Origin: Rhizophagus clarus
Taxonomy: Eukaryota > Glomeromycota > Glomeromycetes > Glomerales > Glomeraceae
Direction: 5' to 3'
Assembly (NCBI GenBank): GCA_015698045.1
Contig: BLAL01000338.1
Location: 1,426,001-1,490,000, forward strand
DNA length: 64,000 nucleotides
Below the pieces are notes generated by a model. It saw only the letters and a list, made by a program, of their open reading frames with translations, made no database searches and had not been told where the DNA came from. Position 1 is the stretch's first letter. Each line of letters begins with the position of its first letter. Below, one piece after another: positions 1 through 11,829 of the stretch. Made by a program: the position numbers and the translations under genes.

Positions 1-360
1 ATAATTTATTAATTTTATTATATTATTTTATAGTGAGTAGCTAGGCCCAGTCCGTACCAAATATTGGCTGGAGACTCACATTTTTTTTGGGCTGTGAATT
101 GATACTGACGTCCACGTCATACAGCCTGGGTACTATTTTTTAAAATAGTAGCGAACAAGTATTAATATTTTTTTTTTATCAAAATTAAATAAAATAAAAA
201 TAAAATGGTGAACTTTTTTAACTGGGATTTTATTTCTTTAGTGATAAATTTGAATTTAATTGCTAGTTTTTATCATTGGATTACGTATAATAAATACAAT
301 AAATAATTTAAATTTTAAAAAATAAATTTTTATCTGTCAGATACTATTAACATGACGAAA
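1..360. other. AT-rich non-coding DNA
   Basis: No gene is visible. Bases 33-80 form an imperfect stem (GTGAGT near 33 pairs with ACTCAC near 75) in a patch that is GC-richer than its surroundings, perhaps the end of an unidentified repeat. Confidence 0.4.
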
Positions 361-535
361 ATATGCCGAAACTCTATTAAAATATTAGTATTACTTATGC
401 CGAAACTATGTCAAAATGCCGAAACTGCCGAAACTGCCGAAATGCCGAAATGCCGAAACAGTTTCGGCAGTTTCGGCATTTCGGCACTATGTATGAGTTT
501 CGGCGTTTCGCGTTAGGCCAGATGGGTTTCGGCAA
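361..535. repeat. TGCCGAAA(C) direct and inverted repeats
   Basis: The 9-mer TGCCGAAAC and its 8-base form TGCCGAAA occur several times head to tail (about 417-460). They are followed at once by the reverse complement (GTTTCGGCA units, about 461-487), giving a large imperfect hairpin. Scattered further copies lie at 363, 398, 500, 525 and 694. It has no coding content and looks like a dispersed low-complexity repeat family. Confidence 0.75.
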
Positions 536-825
536 GCAACCTTAGACAGATCTAATACCACTGATTCTTCCAAAATGTTACTAAAATCTTTCCATAGATC
601 AAATTGAGAGAACTAATCTATCAATTTACAATATAAAATCTTGAAATAATCTTTCACATTTTCAAAATACGTGATCAAACTCATTTTTGCTAAACTGCCG
701 AAACCTTTTGGCGTTTACATGCAATAGTTTCAGCATTTTAATTTAATTTGACGATCATTGATTATCATGATCAATCTATTTTTACGGTTTTCTAAACCAT
801 AATTTTTTTTTTATTTTTTTTTTAG

Positions 826-1480
826 GTTGCTGGACTCCCGGACTTGGAATGTAAGTTGGAAGGGGTGGGAAGAATTTTTTTTTAATATTAAAGAAACGTT
901 ACTAACGTTTCTTTCTTTATTTTTTTTAGGTTGCCAGCCTTCTTGGACGAACCGGACTTGGAAAATGTAAGTTGGAAAGGGTAGTGATTTTTTTTTAATA
1001 TTAAAGAAACGTTACTAATGTTTCTTTCTTTATTTTTTTTAGGTTGCCGGCCTTCTTGGACGAACCAGACTTGGGAATGTAAGTTAGAAAGGGCGGAGGA
1101 TTTTTTTTTAATATTAAAGAAACGTTACTAATGTTTCTTTCTTTATTTTTTTTAGGTTGCCGGCCTTCTTGGACGAACCAGACTTGAGAATGTAAGTTAG
1201 AAAGGGCGGGGGATTTTTTTTAATATTAAAGAAACGTTACTAATGTTTCTTTCTTTATTTTTTTTAGGTTGCCGGCCTTCTTGGACGAACCGGACTTGGG
1301 AATGTAAGTTGGAAAGGGTGGTGATTTTTTTTTAATGTTAAAGAAACGTTACTAACATTTCTTTCTTTATTTTTTTCAGATTGCTGGACTCCAGACTTGA
1401 AATGTAAGGAAAGAGGGAGGGATATTTTTTGAATATTAAAGAAACAGTTTAACGTTTCTTTTATTTATTTTAGGTTGCAG
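826..1480 (+). repeat. Tandem array of intron-plus-mini-exon units (array 1)
   Basis: Six units of about 105-113 bases follow one another. Each has a short exon-like block (826-850, 930-966, 1043-1078, 1156-1191, 1268-1303, 1380-1403), then GTAAGT/GTAAGG, then an intron-like stretch ending in a long T run plus TAG or CAG. Within each spacer AAAGAAACGTT and its reverse complement flank ACT, so most copies contain TACTAAC or TACTAAT, matching a fungal branch point. Three consecutive blocks are exactly 36 bases and would add 12 residues each if spliced. In one frame they read LPAFLDEPDLG plus one residue. No upstream start exon, signal peptide or downstream terminal exon is obvious, so a functional gene is not shown. 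It could be the body of a repeat-protein gene, a decayed one, or a satellite-like array of duplicated introns. Confidence 0.7.
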
Positions 1481-1809
1481 TTTCCCTTATTCCTCTTGAT
1501 CCTAACGTGATCACGATTAAGAAAAGTTTGAGCAAACTTTTCTTAAAATTGTATTATAAATGACTGTAACTTTTTTATTAATTTATTGTAATAAAATACG
1601 TAATAAAATAAAAATATTAACAATAATAATTATACTTTTAAACACTTTACAAAAAATTTATAAACTTGATAATGCATTCAATAAATAAGACAATAAAAAT
1701 TTTTTAACTACATTAAACGAATTAAAAATTTCTAAAAAGAAAAATCTATAAAGAAAGTAAACTCTTAATACGTTATATAATATGAAATCTAACGTATTAA
1801 AATTTGTAT
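1481..1809. other. AT-rich non-coding DNA
   Basis: No gene is visible. There is a short hairpin AGAAAAGTTTGAGCAAACTT just after array 1 (around 1521-1541). The 74-codon open frame here is low-complexity and unsupported. Confidence 0.4.
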
Positions 1810-2015
1810 CACATATCGGGTACCCGATATGTGTAAGATAGAACTGTGCCCGATATATATTAAATAACATATCGGTGACCAATAGTTTAGATATCGGGGT
1901 CTTGGTAATTAGGCATATTTTGAAGTGTAATAAATCAGGTACCCGATATGTAAAAATACCCGATATTTATCTGATTAGCCGCCGATATATAAGTCCCCGA
2001 TATGTACCCGATAGA
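1810..2015. repeat. CCGATATGT palindromic repeat cluster
   Basis: Bases 1810-1833 are a perfect 24-base palindrome centred on GGGTACCC with ATATC/GATAT arms. Further copies of CCCGATATGT or its complement occur around 1850, 1872, 1940, 1960, 1985, 1996 and 2006 in both orientations. Nothing coding is present; it is probably a dispersed palindromic repeat. Confidence 0.7.
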
Positions 2016-4020
2016 ATTGATTTTGACCAGTGTGTAAAACAATATTGTTAATTTGTATAATTTAACTATGTATACATCTCGTGTTATTCAAATAAAATAA
2101 AAATAAATTTTTCATCTTCAGTTATAATTGTAATAGGACTTCAAACAATATATATATAGGTCAGATGAAAATTTCAAAATTTACTATGATCAATAAGCAA
2201 ATTATTTTAAGTTCTGCTAAGCAAACTCTTATTATAACCTTTGAATTTTTTATTCTACTAAGCAATTTTTTTTCTGACATATATAACTTTATTTAATATA
2301 ATAAATATATATATAGTAATAGTAAATTAATTTTTTATATCATTGCGAAAAAAAATTGTGAAATTAATTCACTAAATATTAATAAATTAATAATATAAAA
2401 TGATATACAACTTTGGAATTTTTAATTTTAATTAATATTAATATAATATTAATATACTATTGCTATTTTAACAATAGTTTTAAAATTTGGAATTTTTTAT
2501 AAATATTATTATATTTAGATTTATAAAAATTAAAATATAAATTATTGCCAACCCTTATGAACAACTTCTTAAAGTTAACAAGTTGATTTAAAATAAAAAA
2601 AATTACACTTTAAAATTAAAATCACTTAAATGATAAATAATTAAAAGTACAAAAGTTGGTCACATTTCACAAATATTAATCCAATCATTCTAAAATTTTT
2701 ACTGTAGGTAGATTCAATCTTGGTGAACAATTTTACTTAAGCTAAAAAAGTGATTTCATTTAACCAAAGTAGTGAAATCACACTCTGAAGTTGCAAAATG
2801 GGTTTTTACAAAAAAATTGATAATACAAAAATAGCCAATACTTCACAAATATTAGTTCAATCATTATAAAAATTTATACACAGGTAGATTTGACATTACT
2901 GAACAACTTTTTAAACATAAAAAAGTAATTTCATTTGAATAAAGTGATGTTATTACATCCTGAAGTTAAAAGAGAAAAAAAAATTTTTTTGGAGTTAGTA
3001 CTGTTTAAAAAATATAATTATCTTCATAAATATTATACTTAGAATCATAAAAATTGAAATACAAATACTTTTTACACTGCTGAACAATTTACTTAAACAT
3101 AAAAAGGTAATTTCATTTGTCCAAAATTCATTTTATATATGAGTAAAATTAGCAAACAAAAAATAAAAATATAAGAATATTATTATAAAAACATGATTTT
3201 TTTTATAAATATTAAATACAATATTGTGTTTATAAAATTAAAATGTGTAAAATAATAGAAAAGAAGTATCAGTTTAAAAAAATTTTTTGTAAAAAAATTT
3301 TTTTACAAAAAATTTTTTTGATATACGTGTAAAATTAAAATTTTCTCTCTCTATATATATATATGAAAATCTTTGTTATACGAATAAGAGGTTCTGCTAT
3401 GCAAATATAATTACTGAGCTGAAATAAAAATAAGTTCAACTACACATTTAAATATCTAACCAACTAAAAATTTTATCTTAAAATAAGCAAATAAAAGTCT
3501 TACATAGGGTTTTTTTTTATATGATCATTAAACAAACTCAAATCTAATATATTTATATATTGTTTGGGGTTCTATTGTAATTTTTTCTAATAAATGAAAA
3601 TAAGATGCTAAACAACATTAGATTGATCAACATATTGCTTTGTATACTGAACAAGATGTTGAATGATATTAACTAGATCAATGTGTTGACCAATGTAATT
3701 ACATTGCTGATCATTACTATGTTCATCACATCAAATTTACAGCATTTATCAGTGTGTTAAACTACAAGTTTTTAAGTTCCTGATGAATATAGTAGATAAA
3801 AAATTACATAATACAAATCACATAATATAGTGGTACAAATTATTTTTAGAATTTATTTTTAGTTTAGATTTTATTTCTATGTTACTTATTTTTAGACTAG
3901 GAAAAGATAGTATTAGAAATATAGTGAGAATAATTTCTTGTAAAAATTTAATCAAAAGAATAGTTAAAAGTATAGAATGATATAATGCCAAGCAATACCA
4001 AGTATGTTAAAAAAAGATCG
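2016..4020. repeat. AT-rich DNA with diverged ~190-base tandem copies
   Basis: No gene is visible. Between about 2530 and 3130 a unit of roughly 190 bases recurs about three times with strong divergence. Landmarks are a CACAAATATTA... block, a GTAGATT block, GAACAA(C/T)TTT, and AAAAGTGATTTCATTT or variants. The pattern GATCAATAAGCAAA near 2190 reappears near 24440, which suggests a dispersed element. Confidence 0.45.
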
Positions 4021-5550
4021 TTAAAACATTGTACCAGATTTGAAAGTTTCAGCAAAGTAATGTTCTTCTAATTTTCCTTTCAATTTTTTTGGTAAATTCT
4101 GTCCAATATGGTATATACAATGTGCATGGTAACTATTTGAAAATTGAACAGGTATAGCAGCATCCATAGCTGGGTCGGCATCAGTAAAAAATACTAAAAG
4201 TTGTTGTTCAGTAGCTTGCAATACACATTGTAATATCCATTGGTAAATCTCAAATGTTTCATTGCTAATAATTGCTTGTGCAAATAATCTTGTATGACCA
4301 TTATTATCCACACCAACAAATACACTTAAAGGCATACTATATAATAGTTATTGGTTAGGAGTGGTAAAATATCAGTCACCCCAAAGGGGTGACACAATAT
4401 TCTGCCACCCATATACCAATAACTAGGTTATTGTGTCAGTCAGACAAGATCATGCTACTATTATACTAATAGTTTATAAAAGTATAATTAAATTTTGAAA
4501 ATCTATTAAAATATATATGCAATTGCCAATATATCTAATATTTAGCCATTAATATTTAGCCATTATCAAAAATATCAATTATTTTAACCATCAACAAAAA
4601 ATATCAGTCCATCAAAATCAGCATGATCCTAATAGACTGACCAATAAATATATTTATTTTTGCCATATTGTCATTAATTATAATATCATGATACTTAATC
4701 CAGAGTATGACTTGCTCAGGAATCATCCAAAAAAGATGGGTAAGTCAATTATTATTATCAAATTCAAATTTAATAAAGAACTGAAGATCCTCCTGCTTCT
4801 TTTGAACAAGGTTGATAAGAAGATCAGATGCATCATTATGCATATTACTGCGATTAAGAGACTTGAACTTTTGTATGGCATTTAACAAGTCTGAATCTAA
4901 ATAATTCATTTTTGGAAATCTTGCTTTTAGAAGATTTTGTTGTAAAGTAATTGAAAGGTTACCATGTTTAGTCATTATTTCAATTTTATCTATCATTTCT
5001 TTCAAAAATTCTCTATATTTTCTACTGAATTCAAAAGCATCTGATCTTAATTCATGATTATGTTGATTTGTGAAAAACTAATGGTAATATGAGTAGCACA
5101 TTCTGGAAAAGTAAGATTTATATGCCAAGGATATTGACATTTTTTGGTTCTAGTATTTTGCTGTTTTTCTGCAGATTCTGATTTTTTTGATTTAAATTTA
5201 CCACCAAATTCACACACGAATGTCCTTTTTGTAATTAATTGTGTAGATCTGCTTTTTTCCACCTGATATTTAGTTATTGCAAATCCATTACGTTGGCCAT
5301 AGTTTTTTAGGAAATCTTCCACCTCTTCCCAAGAAAGGAAAGTTGTATCAAGGCTGACATCCTCACTAGCAATTTTCAATCGTGTTTCATCAGTATCTAG
5401 TTGACCTTGAATATTATCATCAGAAATTATATCATTAATATTTTCATTTTCTTTATTAGGATTATTGGAAATATCATCATCAGTGAGAACAGGGATATTA
5501 GAAATGTCTTCAGATGCAAAAAGTGTGTTATGACAATATAATAATTCCAT
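4021..5550 (-). pseudogene. Broken FAR1/MULE-type transposase
   Basis: Three minus-strand pieces line up in the order of a FAR1-like Mutator-family transposase. Piece 5550-5047 holds the FAR1-type DNA-binding domain (WEEVEDFLKNYGQRNGFAI, later KKCQYPW). Piece 5005-4745 is the linking helical region. Piece 4335-4021 is the core of the MULE transposase domain, with FTDADPAMDAAI followed by HCIYHIGQNLPKK. The open frame ends near 5047, but the expected continuation (NQHNHELRSD) runs on in another frame, so there is a one-base frameshift around 5085-5095. About 400 bases between the second and third pieces contain a small hairpin element and no recognisable coding. The product would bind DNA and catalyse cut-and-paste transposition, but this copy cannot make a full protein. 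The downstream catalytic glutamate region is missing. Confidence 0.75.
4345..4425. mobile_element. Small hairpin MITE (~81 bp)
   Basis: The two ends are inverted copies (TAGTTATTGGT and ACCAATAACTA). The whole element folds into one imperfect hairpin with GTCACCCC-AAA-GGGGTGAC at the tip (4375-4393). It sits immediately upstream of the transposase core fragment. No clear target duplication was found. Confidence 0.6.
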
Positions 5551-6446
5551 AACTAAAGAGAACTTATAGAAAGGCGTGAAACAATAAAGGTATGTTTACA
5601 CGAAAAGAATAAGTTTACACAAAAAAAAAGAAAAAGTTTCGTAAAAAGGAGAAAAGTTTACACGAAAAAAAAGATAAGAAGGGAAAAAAGTTTCGTAAAA
5701 AGGAAAGTTTCGCAAGGAGTAAATAAATAAATCAGTTTATATTACATCATAATCACATCAGCGATTTAATTAATCATCGCCTAATAATAATTTTTCAAGG
5801 GAGCGATACATGATAAATTTCACATGGTAATACAATATATTTAATATAAAGCAGTATATAAAACTATCGCATCCCGCGATCTTTACATTTATTCTATAGA
5901 TTTTATGTGATTAGAATTAATTAGAATTAGAATTAAACTATTAGTTGGATATAAAATTAGATTTAAAGTTAGTTAAGTTAGTTAAATCAAAAAATAAATA
6001 TAATAATTATTTAATTTATAGGTATTATTTATTAATATGGCAATAAACTGGTAATAAAGAATTATTTTTCGCCATAATTATTCGCATATCTCCAGCCAAT
6101 CTTAAATCTGACCCTAAGCCTAACTAACTCTAACTAACCCAACCTTAACTAATCCTAATCTATTAAAATTTACTATAAAATTTAAATATTATAAAAAGCT
6201 TAATAATATTAGACTTTTGGAATTAATATCCGTTTTCAACTTAAAGTAAAAAGTGAAATTTTATTTTGCCTATTATAAATTTGTCAAGATTACAGTACAG
6301 GCTTTTCAATACTTTGGATATATAAATTTTTTTAATCCTGAATGCTTCAAGTTTGAATAAATAAAAGCTATTATTCTAATTATAAACTATTTATACAATC
6401 AAAAGTAAAATATACAACATACGCTATAAAATAATATACATAAAAT
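5551..6446. other. Intergenic DNA with short repeats
   Basis: No gene is visible. Around 5590-5720, GTTTACACGAAAA and GTTTCGTAAAAAGGA alternate. Around 6110-6165 there is a CTAACT/CCTAA-rich stretch whose complement-like motif (GTTAGTTAAGTTAG) occurs at about 5955-5985. Confidence 0.4.
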
Positions 6447-8584
6447 TTATAAATAAGAAATATTGTTTGCTTTACAGTAATTTATCGCTTCATTGTATTT
6501 TTTACTAGCAGCCATTATCATATAATATTTACCCAATTCTTCATTATTGTTTGCGAAATAATAAGTAGCCACATTAAACATAGCTACATAATGATCATTA
6601 TTAGCAGCTTTAAGAAGATATTCGACCGCTACATCCATATTTTTTTTAACGCCTTTTCCTTGCATAACCATTAATGCATAACGAAGTTGCGCATCAGGAG
6701 ATACATCACCGTGATCTGCGGCTTCCTTGTAAAGGTCGGCTGTAATTTTATCCTTCTCTTCTTGAGAACATGTAAGGTCAGACCAACCTTTCGCAATATA
6801 ATAGCCTTTATAATATTTTGCCTTTGGGTTTCCCATATTAGCATAAGCATCAAAACACTTATAAATTGTACTTTTATCCATAGTACCTCTCGTATGTTCA
6901 TCAATTGCTTTTTCAATCGTCAAATAATTAAATGAGCCCCAATTGAAAATGCCAGTATCTTTTCGCACGGGAACACGTTTTTTGGTGGGTACGGGAGAAC
7001 TTGTGGAATTTTTGACATCATAACTGTGAAAAATATCCTGAAGAACCGTTAACATCTTTGAAAATACAGGTCGAAGACCCGGATTTTGATCAACAGCACT
7101 AGTTACAAGTTCTTGATATTTCTCTGGAATACCAATATCAGGTGTAAACGGTTCTCTATACCCGTTTATTACTTTTTGTGTTATTTCTATAAAGTCTTCG
7201 TACTGTGAATATGGAATTTTACATTCGGCGATTTCCCAAAGAAGAATGCCAAAACTGTAAACTTCGCATTTGGTATCATATTTTTTTTTCACATCTATTG
7301 ATTCTCCTGTCATTCCTCTTCTTAACATTTCGGGTGAGCTATGTCGAACACATTCTTTGTCCACTGCTATTTTATTAGTAGCTGCTTCAAATGGCCTACT
7401 TACTCTAAAATTTGTTATTTTTGCAATATTACGATCTGTTATTACGATGTTCTCGGACCTAATATCTCGATGGACGATCTGTATGAAAGAAATTATTAAC
7501 TATAATTCTGAAATCCTTAAAAACAAAATAAATACTTAAACGACCAGAACCTTACCTTAACGGTATTAAGGAAATTCAGCCCTTTAGCTATATCATAAGC
7601 AAATCCTAACCTCGCTTTCACTTCATTATTTGGTTCACGACCTGTGAGATATTCACGTAAATTTTTATTTTCTGCCCATTCAGTTACTAAATAATATTTC
7701 TCATTCATTTCATGAGTAATACCATAGAAGTGAATAATATTTTGACAATCTTTAAGTCTTTTAAGTATTGTAACTTGATTTTTAACCGTATTAAAATGTT
7801 CCTTTTCTACGGTTTTAAAAGCAAATTCTTCTTTAGCTTTAACATGAATATATTTTCTCAATCTATCACCTCGAAAAATTGTGGTCTCTTCATAATCATC
7901 GAATGGAAGAAGAGATTCGTGAAATATATTATCGATTTTCGACTGATTTCCTTTATGATCGAGATTTTGCATAGTGATTGCCATTGCACTGACTTTTTCG
8001 ACAATATCAGAAACTTTTTGTTCCACACTATCCACTTTCTTGTTTACATCAGTAAAACTTTCAGCTAAAGCTTTTTGAAACTTCATAAGTTCCTTAACGT
8101 CCTCTTGCAAAATTTTTCTTTCTTTTTCTTCATTAACCTTGAAATCAACCACTAGGGTAAGATTTAATAAATGAATACTTATTTCATATTCTTTACATAA
8201 GTTTGTAAATGTTGTTTCAATTGTTTGAGCTCCTAAAAATTTTTGCACTTTATTATATTGAGTTATTTCTTCTGCATATTTTTTCATTTTTTGAAGAACT
8301 TGAACTAATTTTTGTAAATTAGCATAATGTTTTGAAGTGTATAAATCATCTTCCCGCAAAATGCTAATTGCGGAATTTGCTGCGGCGACACGTTCCATCA
8401 AAAGTTTAGTTATTCTTTTATTATGTTGGGCCGTACCATATAAATCTACAATCTTTTTAAGTATTTCAGCTACATCTTTAATAAGCGGAACGAATTGTGC
8501 AAAAGGAATAACTACTGCTGATATTGTTAAATCAACACCAGTAGAAATTGTTCCATCGTTTATAGATTCTATGTCGTCATCCAT
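6447..8584 (-). CDS. MLKL-like pseudokinase with Sel1 repeats
   Basis: Two exons (8584-7556 and 7478-6447; the intron has GTAAGG...CATACAG) give 686 residues. Residues about 10-150 are helical and resemble the four-helix HeLo/MLKL N-terminal domain. A coiled-coil brace (150-215) follows, then a kinase-like domain (about 230-500), and finally Sel1-type repeats (about 570-680). The kinase fold keeps the VAIK-type lysine (FAFK, K257), HRD (346-348) and the loop asparagine N353. It has no glycine-rich loop, and DFG is replaced by NFR (366-368), so it probably binds nucleotide poorly or not at all. Proteins of this layout act in regulated cell death or immunity-like signalling in animals, plants and some fungi; a similar role here is inference. 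The start at 8584 is preferred over the in-frame Met at 8611 because a TATA-like run lies only a few bases upstream of the latter. Confidence 0.8.
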
Positions 8585-8612
8585 TTTTATCGCAGTAGGG
8601 ATGTATGCCAAT

Positions 8613-8631
8613 ACGCATATATATATATAAA
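8613..8631 (-). promoter_or_regulatory. TATA-like element of the pseudokinase gene
   Basis: On the minus strand TTTATATATATATATG lies about 30-45 bases upstream of the chosen start codon, as expected for a core promoter with a short leader. Confidence 0.35.
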
Positions 8632-8639
8632 ATTTTCTT

Positions 8640-10241
8640 GTTTCACAATGATTAGGGCAGGATATTTATTATTTTATTATGGTTTAGGAAAAAGATTTCG
8701 TGTTTCACAGATGCAAAAGTATCGTTCTGACCTGTACGACGTGTCTAGCTTGACCTGCATGATATGATATGCAAATTTTAAAGATGGTAATTAATAGTAT
8801 TAACTCAGGTAAGTTATTTGCAAGATTTGATATTACCAAAGTTTCATATCTTTGATTTTACTATAGAGAAATATAAAATTCTAACTATAAATTTCCAGCT
8901 ATTTCAAATTTTAAATGATTTATTTTTAAATAATTTCAACCAAAAATAAGATAATTTTAATATTTATTTAATTTTTATTTTATTTTTATTTTTTGATAAT
9001 AAGAGAAGCTAAAATTGAATAAACAAGTTAAACAAGTTAACTTCAATACATTTAAAAAATGTGAGCATTAAGATGTTGATCAAATTGTTACTAAAACAAA
9101 AGAACTAAACTATACAATTATCATGAAACCTCTCAAATGAAAATATAAAGTTAGCATTCAGATCCTACAAGATAATAATAGTATACTAAAAGTATAACTA
9201 AAGTATCACTCAAAAGTGTCAACCACACCATGATCTTCTCTCTTTAAACAATTATCCTTCCTTTAAATATATTAAGTAAGTTTCATAGTCTTAACTTACG
9301 AAAGATACAAAAAAGCCAGTTTACATTGATCACGAAAAATAAAAATTTTCTCTCATGACTATATTGCAAAGTTAATATACTACCTACCCAATAAAGCCCC
9401 AAATAAGTTGGTCAACTTGGCTGCATCTAAACAAACCATTTAGGTCTTCAAAATTCATTTGATCAGCATACCCAGAAGTTATTTAGAAAACTGCAGTAAA
9501 AAACCTATGATAGTCATATATGTGCTCAATATAACCTAACCTACTTAAGAACTGAGTATTCAGATCTGCACCTTTCTTAAAAATGCCTAACTTTCTCAAA
9601 AAGGAAAACACTAAACCATCTATGTCAATCAATTTTGGGATACTTTTCTATCTTTTAGAAAATTTCAAAAAATAGGAGACAAAAAAGAAAAATGAAAAAA
9701 ATAACAAGAAAGAAAGAAAAAAATTATAATCCCTAGAAACCCATCCATCCAAGAACAGAAAAAAAATTAGGTAAAGGAGGAAAAACACTAAACATTACTA
9801 GAAATGATCCCTAAAATAAGAAAACAAACTTCAGCTACTAAGCATAGTGAAAATTTCTCTCTTTTAGTTTGAAGTCTTTGATCTCAATTTAAAGTCTTGA
9901 AAAATTTCTAAAAGTGCCATTAAACCCAATAGATATAAGAAGCAAACTCCAAATTGGTGTATAAAGATTATAGCAATATACAGAATAGTTTCTTTACATA
10001 AAACTCTTTATTAAAGAGAACTTCTCATATGTCAAAATAATATTTTCAAAATGCGAAGTGAACAGAAGAAAAGAGAGTTATAATTAATATTTATTTAATT
10101 TTTAAACCTTTATTTAATTTTAATTTAACTGTTTTTTCTTTATTTTTTTTTATTTTTTATATATTAAATATTATTTTTAATTATTAATATTATATACTAT
10201 TTACAAAATTCTGCTTATTAACTATTATATTATATTATAAT
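8640..10241. other. AT-rich intergenic DNA
   Basis: No gene was recognised on either strand. The stretch 9000-10080 is A/C-richer than its surroundings and lacks long open frames; it may be an old degraded repeat. Confidence 0.4.
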
Positions 10242-10339
10242 ATGTTATTTACTATGGGTGTTACAAAAATATGTATTGTACGGTTGGCTAAACCTGTATT
10301 GTATGGTTGGATTTTTTATATGTATTGCATACATACATT

Positions 10340-10475
10340 TTTTAGTTACCATACATGTATAGAAAAAATTACCATACATATACGAAAAAATTATCATACA
10401 TGTACGAAAAAATTACCATACATTTATAGAAAAATTACTATCATGTATGGAAAAATTATTATACATGTATGAAAA
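10340..10475 (+). repeat. ~22-base tandem repeat
   Basis: About six imperfect head-to-tail copies of ACCATACATGTACGAAAAAA, with variants in the ATGTA part, lie just inside the left end of the outer element. Such subterminal repeats are common transposase-binding sites in DNA transposons; that role is inferred. Confidence 0.65.
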
Positions 10476-11017
10476 CATTATCTCATCATTTCATATGTAA
10501 TAATTTATCTTAGAAAAAAAAATAAAAAAAAACTTAGAGAAAAAAAGAATATTTTTTATGTTTAAGCTTTAAAATATCATATGGGGTCTTTGCAATAGAA
10601 AGGGTGAAAACTCAGATAAATATGATTTTGAGATAATTAAGTTTGAAAGTTTTTAATCACATGTAAACGAATCGATAATCTGCAGTAGTAAAAATAGGAT
10701 ATTCTTATTATAGCAATTACTTTGCCAATCTGTGAATTTAAAAATAGATTTTTTTAAAATAAATTTATTAGTATAAATTTTTTATAAACTTTCTTTGGCC
10801 TTGAAAGCTAAGCAGTATTTTCTTTAATTTTTATAATGTTCTTTTTTTCTTTCTAATTTGACCTGGTCTCTTTCCAAGCAAAAAAAGAAAATTTCTTGCT
10901 TTTTCTTACAATTCACAATTCCAAAGTTCAAGTCCAGCAATACCATTCCTAAAAAAAAAAAATAAAAAGGGAACGTTAGCAATACTTCTAAATTAAAAAA
11001 AAAGAAAAATGTTTCTA

Positions 11018-11325
11018 TTAACAACAAAGTAGAACCTCTTCCCTTCCATTTACTTCATTTCCAAAGTCTGATTTGTAGTACTCGTCTGGCAACCTACAAA
11101 AAAGAAAAGAAATATTAAAAACATTTCTATTAATGCTAAAGAAAAACTCCCACTCTTTATTTACTTCATTTCCAAAGTCTGGTTCGTAGTACTCATCTGA
11201 CAACCTATAAAAAAGAAAAGAAACATTAGAAATGTTTCTATTAATGCTGAAGAAGAACTCATACCCTCTATTTACCTCATTTCTAAAGTCTGGTTTGTAG
11301 TACTCATCTGGTACCCTACAAATAA
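11018..11325 (-). repeat. Intron-like tandem array 2
   Basis: On the minus strand three units of about 115 bases repeat. Each has a T-rich acceptor ending in TAG, a block of about 40 bases reading LPDEYYKSDFGN or LSDEYYEPDFGN, a GTAAAT donor-like site, and a spacer with a self-complementary part (AGAAACATT...AATGTTTCT). The peptide is related to the one in array 1. No start exon was seen. Confidence 0.6.
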
Positions 11326-11829
11326 GAAAAAAAAATTAGTTTTTTAAAAAAAAATGATAAAAAAAGTTTTTTTTAAAAAAAGGGAAAATGGTTTTAAATA
11401 ACCGAAAAGGAGATAAAATTTTTAGAGAAAATGGAAAGTTGAAAACTAACTGTTTTTTTGTAAGTCAGTTTTGATCTTTTTCTTATTGTACTTTTTTAAA
11501 AAAAAAGATAATCAACGATCAGTAAATTGGTTTATATCAAAACTGATCAAAAATCTACAATCATAGGCAAGCAACTTTATGTTGTACCTAAAAAAAATAA
11601 TAAAATGTTATTTAATAAAAAATAATTAAATAAAAAACCGTTTTTCTTTTTACTTCTTGGTAAAACATCTTTATTAAAAAATATAAAAAATATTATATAA
11701 ACACGTTATACCATTTAGCTAACTGCTAAGCTATTCTACATCGAAACAGATTGGTAAGTAACCTAATGTAATATCCTATTACTTTAACGAGTCTATATTA
11801 ACTATCTATTTATTTACCCTTCATTCAAA

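Noticed and set aside
6105-6165. Telomere-like CCTAA/CTAAC run
   Set aside because: Units are irregular and flanked by unique sequence; it does not form a telomeric repeat.
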